12,046 nucleotides of DNA from an uncultured Prevotella sp. Its GTDB lineage: Bacteria; Bacteroidota; Bacteroidia; Bacteroidales; Bacteroidaceae. Positions 1 through 8,300 of the stretch are shown piece after piece. How positions within the stretch are numbered: the first letter of the stretch is position 1; each line of letters starts with the position of its first letter. The position numbers were made by a program, and so were the translations under genes. The notes below the pieces were generated by a model that worked only from the letters and a program-made list of their open reading frames with translations, had not been told where the DNA came from and ran no database searches. The DNA lies in contig CALZDK010000043.1 in the NCBI GenBank assembly GCA_945637645.1, positions 1 to 12,046 on the forward strand, in the 5' to 3' direction.

Positions 1-54
1 CCACAGAGCCAAGACAGCTGCAGTCACCAACAAGAAACATCTCAAATTTTTCAT
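1..54 (-). CDS. Start of a secreted protein of unknown function, cut by the window edge
   Basis: Only the first 18 codons are visible, read leftward from an ATG at 54-52: MKNLRCFLLVTAAVLALW. A short basic start followed by a hydrophobic run is typical of a Bacteroidota signal peptide, so the product is probably exported to the periplasm or cell surface. No cleavage site or lipobox cysteine is reached before the edge, so lipoprotein and soluble fates cannot be told apart. It lies 170 bases past the SusD stop codon on the same strand. In PULs this position is often held by a SusE/SusF-like surface glycan-binding lipoprotein or a secreted glycoside hydrolase, but nothing visible identifies the family. 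A stem-loop at 95-137 lies between it and SusD, and I see no TAnnTTTG element just ahead of it. Confidence 0.7.
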   Translation of the reverse strand, partial: MKNLRCFLLVTAAVLALW

Positions 55-94
55 AGGTAATTTTTTTAGGAGTTTAGGATTTAAGACATTTGTA

Positions 95-137
95 AAAAGA
101 GTTCGCTCAACACGTCAGTGTCGGGGCGAACTCTTTT
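95..137 (-). terminator. Stem-loop terminator after the SusC/SusD genes
   Basis: Arms 95-106 (AAAAGAGTTCGC) and 126-137 (GCGAACTCTTTT) form a perfect 12-bp stem. The 19-base loop contains a second 4-bp pairing (ACAC at 110-113 with GTGT at 118-121). Read leftward, the stem ends in five T residues, as in an intrinsic terminator. It begins 87 bases after the SusD stop and ends 40 bases before the next start codon, so it either ends the SusC/SusD transcript or lowers expression of the next gene by partial read-through. No plus-strand gene is present to need it in the other direction. Confidence 0.75.
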
Positions 138-224
138 GCTTATTTTGTTGAAAAACATCCCTACATTCTCACGAACCGAAGATGATATAATCTATAACTA
201 ACCTAATTTATAAACCTTGTTACA

Positions 225-2018
225 TTAATATCCAGGATTCTGCTCAATCTTAGCATCGGTGTTCGCCTCAATGAACGACTGAGGGATTGGGAACAACGAG
301 TAGTGGTCGTCGTAGTCCTTTCCGTCGGCGGAGTGGGCAGCAGAGTAGTATGGGTTGTACTTCTTCACGCGCTCGGTCATCTTGCCTGTGCGAGAGAGAG
401 TCAACTGTCGCTGCTCCTCAATGCCGTATTCGCGCAGACGCTCGTCGAGGATGTAGTCCATGTCCATCTGGTTGGCAGTGGCGTCGGAGGCGTGGGCACG
501 GCGACGAATGACGTTGATGTCCTGCGCTGCCTTGTCTTTCTGTCCGAGTTTCACGTAAGCCTCGGCACGCAGCAGGTAAGCCTCGGGCAGACGGAAGAGA
601 TACTGGTCCTGATAGGTCTTGCCTGCAGAACCTGTGAGCGTCCATGTAGATTTGTTAGCGTACTGTGCTTCAGGATGGTTGTAGGGCGATGTACACTTTG
701 TCTGGTATGCTCCCATATATCGGTTTGGCAACGCATTGGGAGCGGAGGTGATGCCCGGTTTATCCTCACCTGTGAGCATGTCCCAACCTTCAGGCAGGTT
801 GAGGTTCATGATGTCTATCTCGTCGCCGAAGAGGTCGCCGTATTTTGCCACGAAATCAGGGTTGTTGAACTTGTAGCTGCGGGGATAGTTGTACTTAGAG
901 TTGCGGATATCGTTCTTGTAGTCGTAGCTGTCCTTGCCTCCCCAGATGGTGAGGAAGTAGTGCTGGGTGTTGTAGTAGTTGCCGATTCCACGTCCGCCTG
1001 TGTAGTCGCCGATAGGCCAAAGGAAGGGGCTGAGTTGTGTTCCGTCCTTGCTAACGAAGCGGAAGAGGCCTGTCTGTATGCCAAACCAGCGTTCCTGCCA
1101 GAAGTCGCCGTTCACCCAGAAGGCGTTACCAGTGTTGCCGGCACCACCTGTTACGTTAGGCTCTATCTGTACCACCCATATTCCCTCGGTGTTGCCGCTG
1201 GCACGGTTCTGATTTTCTCGGCGGAAGAGGTCCCAATAGACGTCGCCTTCCTCTGCGGCACGTGATCCGAAGCGTTCCTTCATGAGAGCGAGGGCGGGGT
1301 TGGCAATCACTTTCGATGCAGCGTCGGCGGCAGCCTGGTTGTTACCGGCTGCGAGATAAAGCTCGGCGAGGAGCACCTGCGCTGCCGGTGCGCTTATCTC
1401 ACCGTCCTTCACTGCCGATATGTCGGGCAGGTTCTCTGCGGCGTACTTTGCGTCCTCTATAGCCTGTGCGAGAGTTTCCTCCTTCGAGGCACGGGTGTAG
1501 TCGGTTTTCGGCGCCGACACTTCCTCGAGCACGAGTGGCACTCCGCCGTAGTAGTAGCAAAGGGTGCGGTAAGCCATGGCGCGGAAGAGTTTTCCCTTTG
1601 CCTCATAGAGGCGTTTCAGGTCGTCGGTCATCGATGAGTTCTGCACTCGTGTGAGCACTGTGTTTGCCTGTGCCACGAGTTTGTAGAGGTTTTCCCAGTG
1701 CCACTTTGGCAAGTCTGCCGTTGGGTTGAGTATTTCTGCGAGGTTCGACATTGGAGGGTCTGCCTGTATGGCTAAATCGGTGCGCAGTAGATATGAGTTC
1801 ATGATGCCGTATGATCCGCAGTAGAACTCTTGTCGCACGAGGTTGTAGAGTCCGTTGACGGCTGCATCGAAGTCGGCTGCCGTGGCGTAAGAGTTGTCGC
1901 CGCCCATGAAGTCGAGTGGCTTCTCCTCGAGAAACTTGTCCTCGTCGCAGCTCACCAGCGATGCTGTTGTGGTGAAGGTTGCCGCAGAGAGCAATGTATA
2001 TAATATGTATTTTTTCAT
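225..2018 (-). CDS. SusD-like surface glycan-binding lipoprotein (RagB/SusD family)
   Basis: This 597-residue protein is the outer-membrane lipoprotein partner of the SusC-like transporter. SusD proteins cap the transporter barrel and hold the oligosaccharide for import. Residues 1-24 form a lipoprotein signal with the lipobox LVSC at 21-24, so Cys24 is the likely lipid anchor, followed by acidic residues (DED) that in Bacteroidota favour surface exposure. The N-terminal SusD-like domain covers about 25-240 and includes the family segment KGKLFRAMAYRTL followed by YYYGGVPLV (about 141-163). The C-terminal RagB/SusD domain has INVIRRRA at 501-508, YILDER at 522-527, LFPIP at 575-579 and the terminal NPGY. 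Length is typical and no disruption is seen. The ATG at 2018 is 24 bases after the SusC stop, with no hairpin between, so the two are cotranscribed. The ligand cannot be read from the sequence; a xylan-derived glycan is inferred from the GH115 gene in the same locus. Confidence 0.97.
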   Translation of the reverse strand: MKKYILYTLLSAATFTTTASLVSCDEDKFLEEKPLDFMGGDNSYATAADFDAAVNGLYNLVRQEFYCGSYGIMNSYLLRTDLAIQADPPMSNLAEILNPTADLPKWHWENLYKLVAQANTVLTRVQNSSMTDDLKRLYEAKGKLFRAMAYRTLCYYYGGVPLVLEEVSAPKTDYTRASKEETLAQAIEDAKYAAENLPDISAVKDGEISAPAAQVLLAELYLAAGNNQAAADAASKVIANPALALMKERFGSRAAEEGDVYWDLFRRENQNRASGNTEGIWVVQIEPNVTGGAGNTGNAFWVNGDFWQERWFGIQTGLFRFVSKDGTQLSPFLWPIGDYTGGRGIGNYYNTQHYFLTIWGGKDSYDYKNDIRNSKYNYPRSYKFNNPDFVAKYGDLFGDEIDIMNLNLPEGWDMLTGEDKPGITSAPNALPNRYMGAYQTKCTSPYNHPEAQYANKSTWTLTGSAGKTYQDQYLFRLPEAYLLRAEAYVKLGQKDKAAQDINVIRRRAHASDATANQMDMDYILDERLREYGIEEQRQLTLSRTGKMTERVKKYNPYYSAAHSADGKDYDDHYSLFPIPQSFIEANTDAKIEQNPGY

Positions 2019-2042
2019 AACTGTAAGTTTTTTGTGTAATGT

Positions 2043-5000
2043 TTAGAAGTTTACGTTAAGACCGAAGGTGATGCTGCGCATTACGGGGCGGTCGCCATAT
2101 CCGCTACCAGTGACGATGTCGCGTCCGTTGCCGTCCTGTGCGGTCATGTCAGGTTCTGGGTCCCATCCATGCCATCCCGTTAGTGTGAGCAGGTTCTTGC
2201 AGTTCATATATACGTTGATGCCGTCGATGCCAATCTTGTTCATCCAGGTCTTTGGCAGGTCGTAGGAGAGTGTGACATCCTGCAGACGGAGGAAGTCGCG
2301 CTTCTCATAGCGGTGTGGTTTGTCGCCAAGAGCACCATTCTGTGCCGCGCGGTCGTAGATGCCGCCGGTATTTATTGGCGACCAGAAGAGTTCGGCTTGC
2401 TCGGTGAAGTGGTTGTAGCGCTTGCCGTTGTCGTCGGGACGCACTTGGTTGGTGTTCTGACCTAAATAGCCGTCCTTTCCGCCCACCACGGCATAGAGGA
2501 AGAAGCTAAGGGTAAGGTCCTTATAAGTGAATTTGTTGAGCAATCCCATGCGTGCCGCTGGGTCGGTCTTTCCGATTATTGTGCGGTCGTCGGCGTTGAT
2601 TTTTCCGTCCTCGTTAACGTCAACCACTCGGTAGTTGCCAGGATAGAACCCTTCTGGAATGTCGTCGCCAAGCTGATAGATGCCATCGACCTTGTAGTCG
2701 TAGATGGCTGAGAGCGACTCGCCGATGAAGAGGCTGCTGGCAGTCATGTCGTCCTCCACGCCGTCGCCGTCGTTGTCCTTGCCCACGAGCGACTTTATCT
2801 TGTTGGAGTTGTGTGAGATGTTGAAAGTTGAGCTCCACTCGAAGTCTTTGGTCACGATGTTGCGCGATGTGAGGTTAAGCTCAATACCCGTGTTCTGGAT
2901 TTTACCTACATTGGAACGTATGGTGGTGAAACCTGTTGTTGAAGGTATTGCCACGTCGAAGAGGAGATCATTGGTGGTTGTGCGATAAGCCTCAAGGGTA
3001 CCGCTGAGGCGGTTGCCGAAGAGCGAGAAGTCAAGACCGAGGTTGAAGCCGGATGTCTTCTCCCATTTCAGGTCGGCATTGCCAAGAGACGCAAGCTCCT
3101 GTCCGAGCACACCCGAAGTAGCACCATTACCGAAAACGTAGCTGATGCTTGAGTTCACGCGTGAAAGCGATGAGTACATGCTTGTCTGGTTACCGCTCAC
3201 ACCATAGCCTCCGCGGAGTTTCAGGTGGTCAACCCAAGAGACGTTGAACCACTTCTCTTCCGATGCGACCCAACCGAGAGCCACCGATGGGAAAACTGCG
3301 AACTTGTTGTTTGCGGCAAAGCCTGAGAAACCGTCACGGCGAACAGTTGCTGTGACGAGATACTTGTCGTCGAACTTGTAGTTGACGCGGAACATCTGGT
3401 AGAGCAGCGACGACTTCCATGCGTCGGAGTTGGTGTATTGCTCCTTGCCCTGCTCCAGACTGTTGAAGCCGAGGTTCAGGCGTGCGAAGTCGCGTGCCTC
3501 AGCACCCGTATAGGTGTATTTGCGGCGGCTGGCACCATAGACGAATGTAGCTCCTACGTCGTGCTTGCCGAAAGTGTTCTGATAGTTAACGATATTGTCG
3601 AAAGTCCAGTCGTAGTAGATGGAGCTGTTCTTGTATGCCTGTCCGCTTGGATAGTAGCTGAATTTGTTGGCATAGTTGTGTTCATAAACGCGGTAGTTGT
3701 TACCAAAGTTGAAGCGGTAGGTCAAGCCTTTCAGCGGGAGTTGGAACTCTGAGTAGAGATTGCCGAAGAAAGTGTTTGAGCGCTCCACATCGTCAGCGAC
3801 AGAACCCATGTATGGGTTGTCGCGCATGGCGCCTCCCATTGGGTAAGGCACTATCTCGCCCTTGTCGTCAAACGGATAGGCGAAGGGGCTGTAGGTTACG
3901 AGGAACGGCAGATAGGTCTCGGCACCGTCTTTGTTGACGAACGAGCCGAACGCCTGCACGCCCGCCTTCCACCACTTGCGTGGCTGCACGTCGAGATTGA
4001 CGCGTATGCTGTTGCGCTTGAAATCGTCGTTGAGAAGGATGTTCTTCTGGTCGGTATTACCCACGGAAATCATGTAGGCTGCCGTCTCGTTGCCTCCAGA
4101 GATGTTGAGCTTGTTCTCAAAGATGTGGCCTGTGCGTGTGAACTCGTCCCACCAGTTGTAGTCGGTGGTGATGAGGTTACCCGTCTCGTCGAGCATGTAG
4201 GAGTCAGGCACCGTTGTGGCAACGTTGAAGTCTGGGTTCTCTTTTGTGTAGCCCGACTCCTCTGTGTATGCCTTGTTCCACTGCACGTCTTTCATCCACT
4301 GAATCATGCCCTCACGGTCCATTGGCTTGAGGTCCTTAGTTGGGTTCTGGAAACTGTAGGAAGACGAGAAAGTTATCTTCGCCTTGCCCAGTGCGCCTTT
4401 CTTTGAGGTGATGAGGAGCACACCATTGGCGGCCTGTGCACCATAGACGGCGGTGGCAGAAGCGTCTTTCAGGACATCCACTCGCTCTATGTCGGCGGGG
4501 TTGATGGACGACATGTCGCCGGTGAAGATGATTCCGTCGAGAACGATGAGCACGTCGCGGCTACCAGAGATGGTGTTGCGACCGCGAATCTGTATTGAGG
4601 GCGAGCCACCGGCTGAAGACACTTGTCCAATGTTGAGTCCTGGCACGGTTCCCTGCAGTGTCTGCATGAGGTTGGTGTTGGGTGCTTTCTCAAAATCCTT
4701 GAGGTTTGCGCTCATCACGGCTCCCGTGAGGTCGCTTTTCTTTGCCGTACCGTAGCCGATTACCACCACTTGGTCGAGCATCTGCGCGTCTTCGGCAAGC
4801 TCAATCTTCAGGTCGTTCTGCCCCTTCACGGCAATGTCCTTGGTCTTAAATCCGAGATAGGACACGGAGATGGTGGCGTTAGGCTTCACCGTAATGGTGA
4901 ATTGTCCGCTGAGGTCGGAGACGGTACCGTTCTGTGTACCTTTTTCCACAATCGATGCGCCGATGACAGGCTCACCGTCGGTGGCAGAAACCACCGTACC

Positions 5001-5075
5001 TCTCACTTGTCTGTTCTGTCCCCAAGCCGTAAGGCTGAGAAAGAGCATCAACAGGAATAACAGTTTACTTTTCAT
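2043..5075 (-). CDS. SusC-like TonB-dependent outer-membrane transporter
   Basis: This 1010-residue protein imports oligosaccharides across the outer membrane using energy from TonB-ExbBD. Residues 1-20 are a signal peptide ending AWGQ. About 23-95 form the carboxypeptidase-regulatory-like domain usual at the N terminus of SusC proteins (RGTVVSATDGEPVIGASI). A TonB-box-like segment (DQVVVIGYG) lies at 101-109. The plug domain follows at about 112-228, with GTVPGLNIG near 142-150, IQIRGRNTI near 161-169 and the SusC signature INPADIERVDVLKDASATAV at 191-210 followed by YGAQAANGVLLITSKKG. The rest is a beta-barrel with the family-typical end: LRLQDVTLSYDLP near 929-941, NCKNLLTLTGW near 958-968 and a terminal Phe. 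Length is normal and the frame is intact. It heads the SusC-SusD unit, with a promoter-like element 51 bases upstream of its ATG. There is no N-terminal FecR-interacting extension, which fits control by the neighbouring HTCS rather than by a sigma/anti-sigma pair. Confidence 0.97.
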   Translation of the reverse strand: MKSKLLFLLMLFLSLTAWGQNRQVRGTVVSATDGEPVIGASIVEKGTQNGTVSDLSGQFTITVKPNATISVSYLGFKTKDIAVKGQNDLKIELAEDAQMLDQVVVIGYGTAKKSDLTGAVMSANLKDFEKAPNTNLMQTLQGTVPGLNIGQVSSAGGSPSIQIRGRNTISGSRDVLIVLDGIIFTGDMSSINPADIERVDVLKDASATAVYGAQAANGVLLITSKKGALGKAKITFSSSYSFQNPTKDLKPMDREGMIQWMKDVQWNKAYTEESGYTKENPDFNVATTVPDSYMLDETGNLITTDYNWWDEFTRTGHIFENKLNISGGNETAAYMISVGNTDQKNILLNDDFKRNSIRVNLDVQPRKWWKAGVQAFGSFVNKDGAETYLPFLVTYSPFAYPFDDKGEIVPYPMGGAMRDNPYMGSVADDVERSNTFFGNLYSEFQLPLKGLTYRFNFGNNYRVYEHNYANKFSYYPSGQAYKNSSIYYDWTFDNIVNYQNTFGKHDVGATFVYGASRRKYTYTGAEARDFARLNLGFNSLEQGKEQYTNSDAWKSSLLYQMFRVNYKFDDKYLVTATVRRDGFSGFAANNKFAVFPSVALGWVASEEKWFNVSWVDHLKLRGGYGVSGNQTSMYSSLSRVNSSISYVFGNGATSGVLGQELASLGNADLKWEKTSGFNLGLDFSLFGNRLSGTLEAYRTTTNDLLFDVAIPSTTGFTTIRSNVGKIQNTGIELNLTSRNIVTKDFEWSSTFNISHNSNKIKSLVGKDNDGDGVEDDMTASSLFIGESLSAIYDYKVDGIYQLGDDIPEGFYPGNYRVVDVNEDGKINADDRTIIGKTDPAARMGLLNKFTYKDLTLSFFLYAVVGGKDGYLGQNTNQVRPDDNGKRYNHFTEQAELFWSPINTGGIYDRAAQNGALGDKPHRYEKRDFLRLQDVTLSYDLPKTWMNKIGIDGINVYMNCKNLLTLTGWHGWDPEPDMTAQDGNGRDIVTGSGYGDRPVMRSITFGLNVNF

Positions 5076-5120
5076 ACGCTAATTATTTAGTTCGTTATTA
5101 TTGATTTCGTGGTTGTTTCG

Positions 5121-5138
5121 ACGCTGCAAAATTAGCGT
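5121..5138 (-). promoter_or_regulatory. Candidate operator: ACGCT palindrome around the -7 element
   Basis: ACGCT (5121-5125) and AGCGT (5134-5138) are inverted 5-bp arms separated by 8 bases, and the -7 element lies between and partly within them. A further ACGCT in the sequence ACGCTAATT occurs at 5076-5084, directly next to the SusC start codon, and matches the reverse complement of 5130-5138 over 9 bases. Overlap with the promoter core suggests a possible protein site, but the arms are short and chance is possible. Confidence 0.25.
5127..5134 (-). promoter_or_regulatory. Promoter -7 element of the SusC/SusD unit
   Basis: Read on the minus strand this is TAATTTTG, an exact match to the Bacteroidota -7 consensus TAnnTTTG, followed by CA. 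It lies 51 bases upstream of the SusC ATG, which would give a leader of roughly 45 bases. No clean -33 TTTG is seen at the expected spacing. That is common for promoters that need an activator, here plausibly the HTCS. Confidence 0.6.
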
Positions 5139-5204
5139 TTCTAAACCAATTCTTGTATGAAAATCATTTCAAAGACATTTAAATTCCTATCACGAAGGCT
5201 TTCA

Positions 5205-5221
5205 TGTGCAACATTGACACA
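5205..5221 (-). promoter_or_regulatory. Candidate activator site upstream of SusC
   Basis: On the minus strand this is TGTGTCAATGTTGCACA, an inverted repeat with TGTG/CACA outer arms, CAA/TTG inner arms and one unpaired T. It lies about 70 bases upstream of the -7 element and just after the terminator of the regulator gene, where an HTCS activator could bind. The 14-base inverted repeat TGAAAATCATTTCA at 5158-5171 is a second candidate closer to the promoter. Neither can be matched to a known site by eye. Confidence 0.2.
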
Positions 5222-5243
5222 TTTTTTAAGGCCAATAGGAACA

Positions 5244-5281
5244 AGAAACGTGCGACGAGGCATCCATCGTCGCACGTTTCT
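5244..5281 (-). terminator. Stem-loop terminator after the HTCS gene
   Basis: Arms 5244-5258 (AGAAACGTGCGACGA) and 5267-5281 (TCGTCGCACGTTTCT) form a perfect 15-bp stem with an 8-base loop. The stem begins 36 bases past the HTCS stop codon. Read leftward it runs into TTTCTTGTTCC, which is moderately T-rich rather than a clean T tract. It separates the regulator transcript from the SusC promoter region. Confidence 0.75.
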
Positions 5282-5317
5282 AATCAATAAATGTTAATGT
5301 CTCGATTTCAGGTTGGG

Positions 5318-8300
5318 TCATTTCTTCGCGTATTCGCTCGGTTTTACGCCGTAATACTGCTTGAACACGGTAGAGAAATAAGTCTGGTCGCTGAAGCCCA
5401 CACTGTAGGCAACCTGCGTGATGTTCACCTTTCCCTCGCGCAACAGACGCTCAGCCTGCTCCATGCGGAGATTGCGTACAAACTTGGCAGTCGATACTCC
5501 AGTGAACTCCTTTATCTTACGGTGGAGCTGAGCACGGCTCAAGCCCACCTCCAGCGCCAATGTATCGACATTGAAATCGCAGTCGCCGATATGGGCGTTA
5601 ACCGACTTCATCACCCGCTCCATAATATTATCGTCATAGCCCCTGACCTCTATATCCTCTATCCTGTCGCGTTGCTGTTGCGCACCGGTGAACTTTCCGC
5701 GCATCCGACGCACGTTGTCTATCATGGCGTCGATGCGTGCGTGCAGCTCGTCGATGCTGAAAGGCTTGGCAAGATAGGCGTCGGCACCGCTCTTGAAACC
5801 CGCAAGGCGGTCGGCAATCTCCGACTTTGAAGAGAGCATAATCACAGGTATGTGGCTGATGTTCGGATTATGCTTAATTTTCCTCAGCAGCGCTATGCCG
5901 TCCATTCCGGGCATCACCACGTCGCTCACCACGAGGTCGTAGCTGCCCGTGAGCAATGCCTGCAGCGCATCCACTCCGTTGGAATACACGTCAACTCGAT
6001 ACCACTGGTTAAGCTCCGCCGCCACGTACGCCGAAAGCTCGCTGTCGTCGTCCACCACAAGTATTGTTCCTTTGTGGAAAATGATTTTCTTCTTATCAAT
6101 TTCGGCGGATTTGTCGTCGTGGAACATGTCTTCAGGCTTCAGATGGCTGTTGCCCAAAGGCAAGCTGACGGTGATGCACGCCCCACGGTGCCCGTCGGTA
6201 CGGTTGGCAGCTACGATGGTGCCTCCGTGGAGTTCCACAATCTTCTTCGTGAGGTTAAGCCCTATGCCCGTGCCCACGACGGCGTTCTCGGCGGAGTTGC
6301 GCCCCTGGTAGAAACGGCGGAAGAGATTCTCGCTCTTCTCGTCGCCAAAGCCTATGCCGGAGTCTGTCACTTTCATGACGAGATGCTTGCCATCAGTACC
6401 GAGGTCAATGGTTATCTCGCCTGCGTCAAGTGTGTATTTGAAGGCGTTGGAAAGGAGGTTGGTCACCACCTTGTCGAAGTTTACACGGTCTATCCACGCC
6501 GTGAGCGGTTCCACGTTCCCCACTCCATTGTCAACTCTTCTAACCCTGAGTGCGATGCCGCGCTCCTCTGCGGAGAACTCGTAGGACCTGCAGATGCGCT
6601 CAACGAACTGCACCATGTCGGTCTCACGGCATTTCAGCCTCATCTGGCGTTTATCAATCTTGCGCACGTCGAGAATCTGGTTTACGAGCAGCAGCAAACG
6701 CTCTGCGTTGCGGTCGATGATGTCGGCATACTGGCTGATGCTTCCTGCCGACTGTTCGTCGCAGGTCTTACGTGCCAGCTGTTTCAGTTTCTCCACCGGA
6801 CCAAGTATCATGGTCAGCGGCGAACGTATATCGTGGGTGGCATTGATGAGCAACTGCATCTTTTCCTCGTCCGAACGAGCCTTTTGGCGGCGGTGGAGAT
6901 AGAGAGCCACGAGAAATGCCATGAGCAGGAAGAGGAAGAAATATACTACCTTTGCCGTGGTGGTGGCATACCATGGATTGCCCACAACTACCTTAATCTC
7001 TTTTATCTCCGAAGAATATTCACCGCCCGATGCGGCGCGCACCTGAATCTGGTAGTTGCCCGACTTCAGTTTTGTGAAAGGCAGCGAGTTGCCGTCGCCA
7101 GGAAAGGCGGTCCATGAGCCGCCGTTGATACGGTACTCGTAGCGCACGTTGGAGGCGTTCTCATAGTCGAGCAGTGAAAACTGTAGGGTAAAACTGTTGT
7201 CGTCCCATGCCAAGTAGTAGTCGTGAGCCAAGGGGCTATAGACTTTCGACGGGGTTGCGAAACGTGTTAGGAATACCTTGCCCACGGAAGGCGCGGCACT
7301 GATGTCCTTGGGGTTAAAGAACGTAACGTTGCTGTTTGTGCCGAAATACACCATGTCGGTGCTGCTGTTGAAAAACCAGCCTGGGCAGAATTCGTCCTCC
7401 ACAATGCCACCGGCACCATAATGGCTCACCAAACGTTCCTCGCAGCTGCGATATTGCCAGATGCCTTTCACGGTGCTTATCCAGATGTCGCCCTCGCCAT
7501 CCTTCACAAGCGCCATAATCTTCATATCCTTCAGTGCCTCAGATCCTGGCAGCGGCATCGCCTTGCGTTCTTTGCAGCGGTAGAGATATAGCCCGCTGTA
7601 GCTGCCCACGACAATGTCGCCGTCGGAAGTTTCGCTTATGGCGTTTATGCCCACTTCACGAAGTATGCCGTCGCCGTTGTCGCTGCCGAGGAAACGGTCT
7701 GCCACGGGGTCGTAGCACCACATGCCGCTCGCCGTCGAAATCCACATCAGTCCGCGCGAGTCACACAACATCTGTCCCACCCAGTTGTTGCCAAAACGTG
7801 CTCCACGATTCTTGGGCTGCCGTCGGGTGTTGTAGTGTCGTGTCTCGCGAGTGCGCCGGTCGTAGATGGCGAAGCCTTCTCCAAATACGGTGTAGTAGAG
7901 TCTGCCCTCGCGGTCCTCGGCAATGGAAAGTGTTCCCTTGCCGTTCAGATCGTCGAAAAGCGTGCAGGTCTCTGTCGCTGGATTAAACTTGTAGAGTCCG
8001 GCCCATGTGCCGAGCCAGTATCCTCCACCGCTGTCGCGGAAGATGTAGCTACAGTCAGAAGGCGCGGCGGCAACCCTCACGCAGCGTCCGTTACCGTCGA
8101 TATGGAACAGTCCCTTGTCGTTCACCGTGCAATAGAGTCCTCCGCCGGGCGAATTTGCTATGGAGCTCACGCCGTCGGTCAGACGCTCGCCTCCGTGCGT
8201 TATCCCCCATGAGTGGAACTTCTGTTTCTTACTGGAGCAAAGGAATAGTCCGTGGCGCGGACTGGTGAGCCAGATATTACCGTCCTTGTCCTCCATGATG

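Noticed and set aside
95..137. The inverted repeat as an insertion-sequence end or attachment site
   Set aside because: There is no transposase or integrase, no matching repeat elsewhere in the window and no target duplication. The T tail and position after SusD fit a terminator.
303..1265. A 320-codon open frame on the plus strand opposite SusD
   Set aside because: It is antisense to a complete SusD gene, is extremely rich in Val and Leu from reversed codons, and has no recognisable motif or promoter.
5076..5317. A possible small gene or riboswitch in the 242-base gap before SusC
   Set aside because: The gap is explained by the HTCS terminator and the SusC promoter. I see no conserved aptamer-like fold and no credible short coding frame with a start signal.
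5852..7117. A 421-codon open frame on the plus strand opposite the kinase and receiver part of the HTCS
   Set aside because: It is antisense to an intact, clearly homologous gene, shows no domain I recognise, and has the Val/His-rich composition expected from the complement of biased codons.
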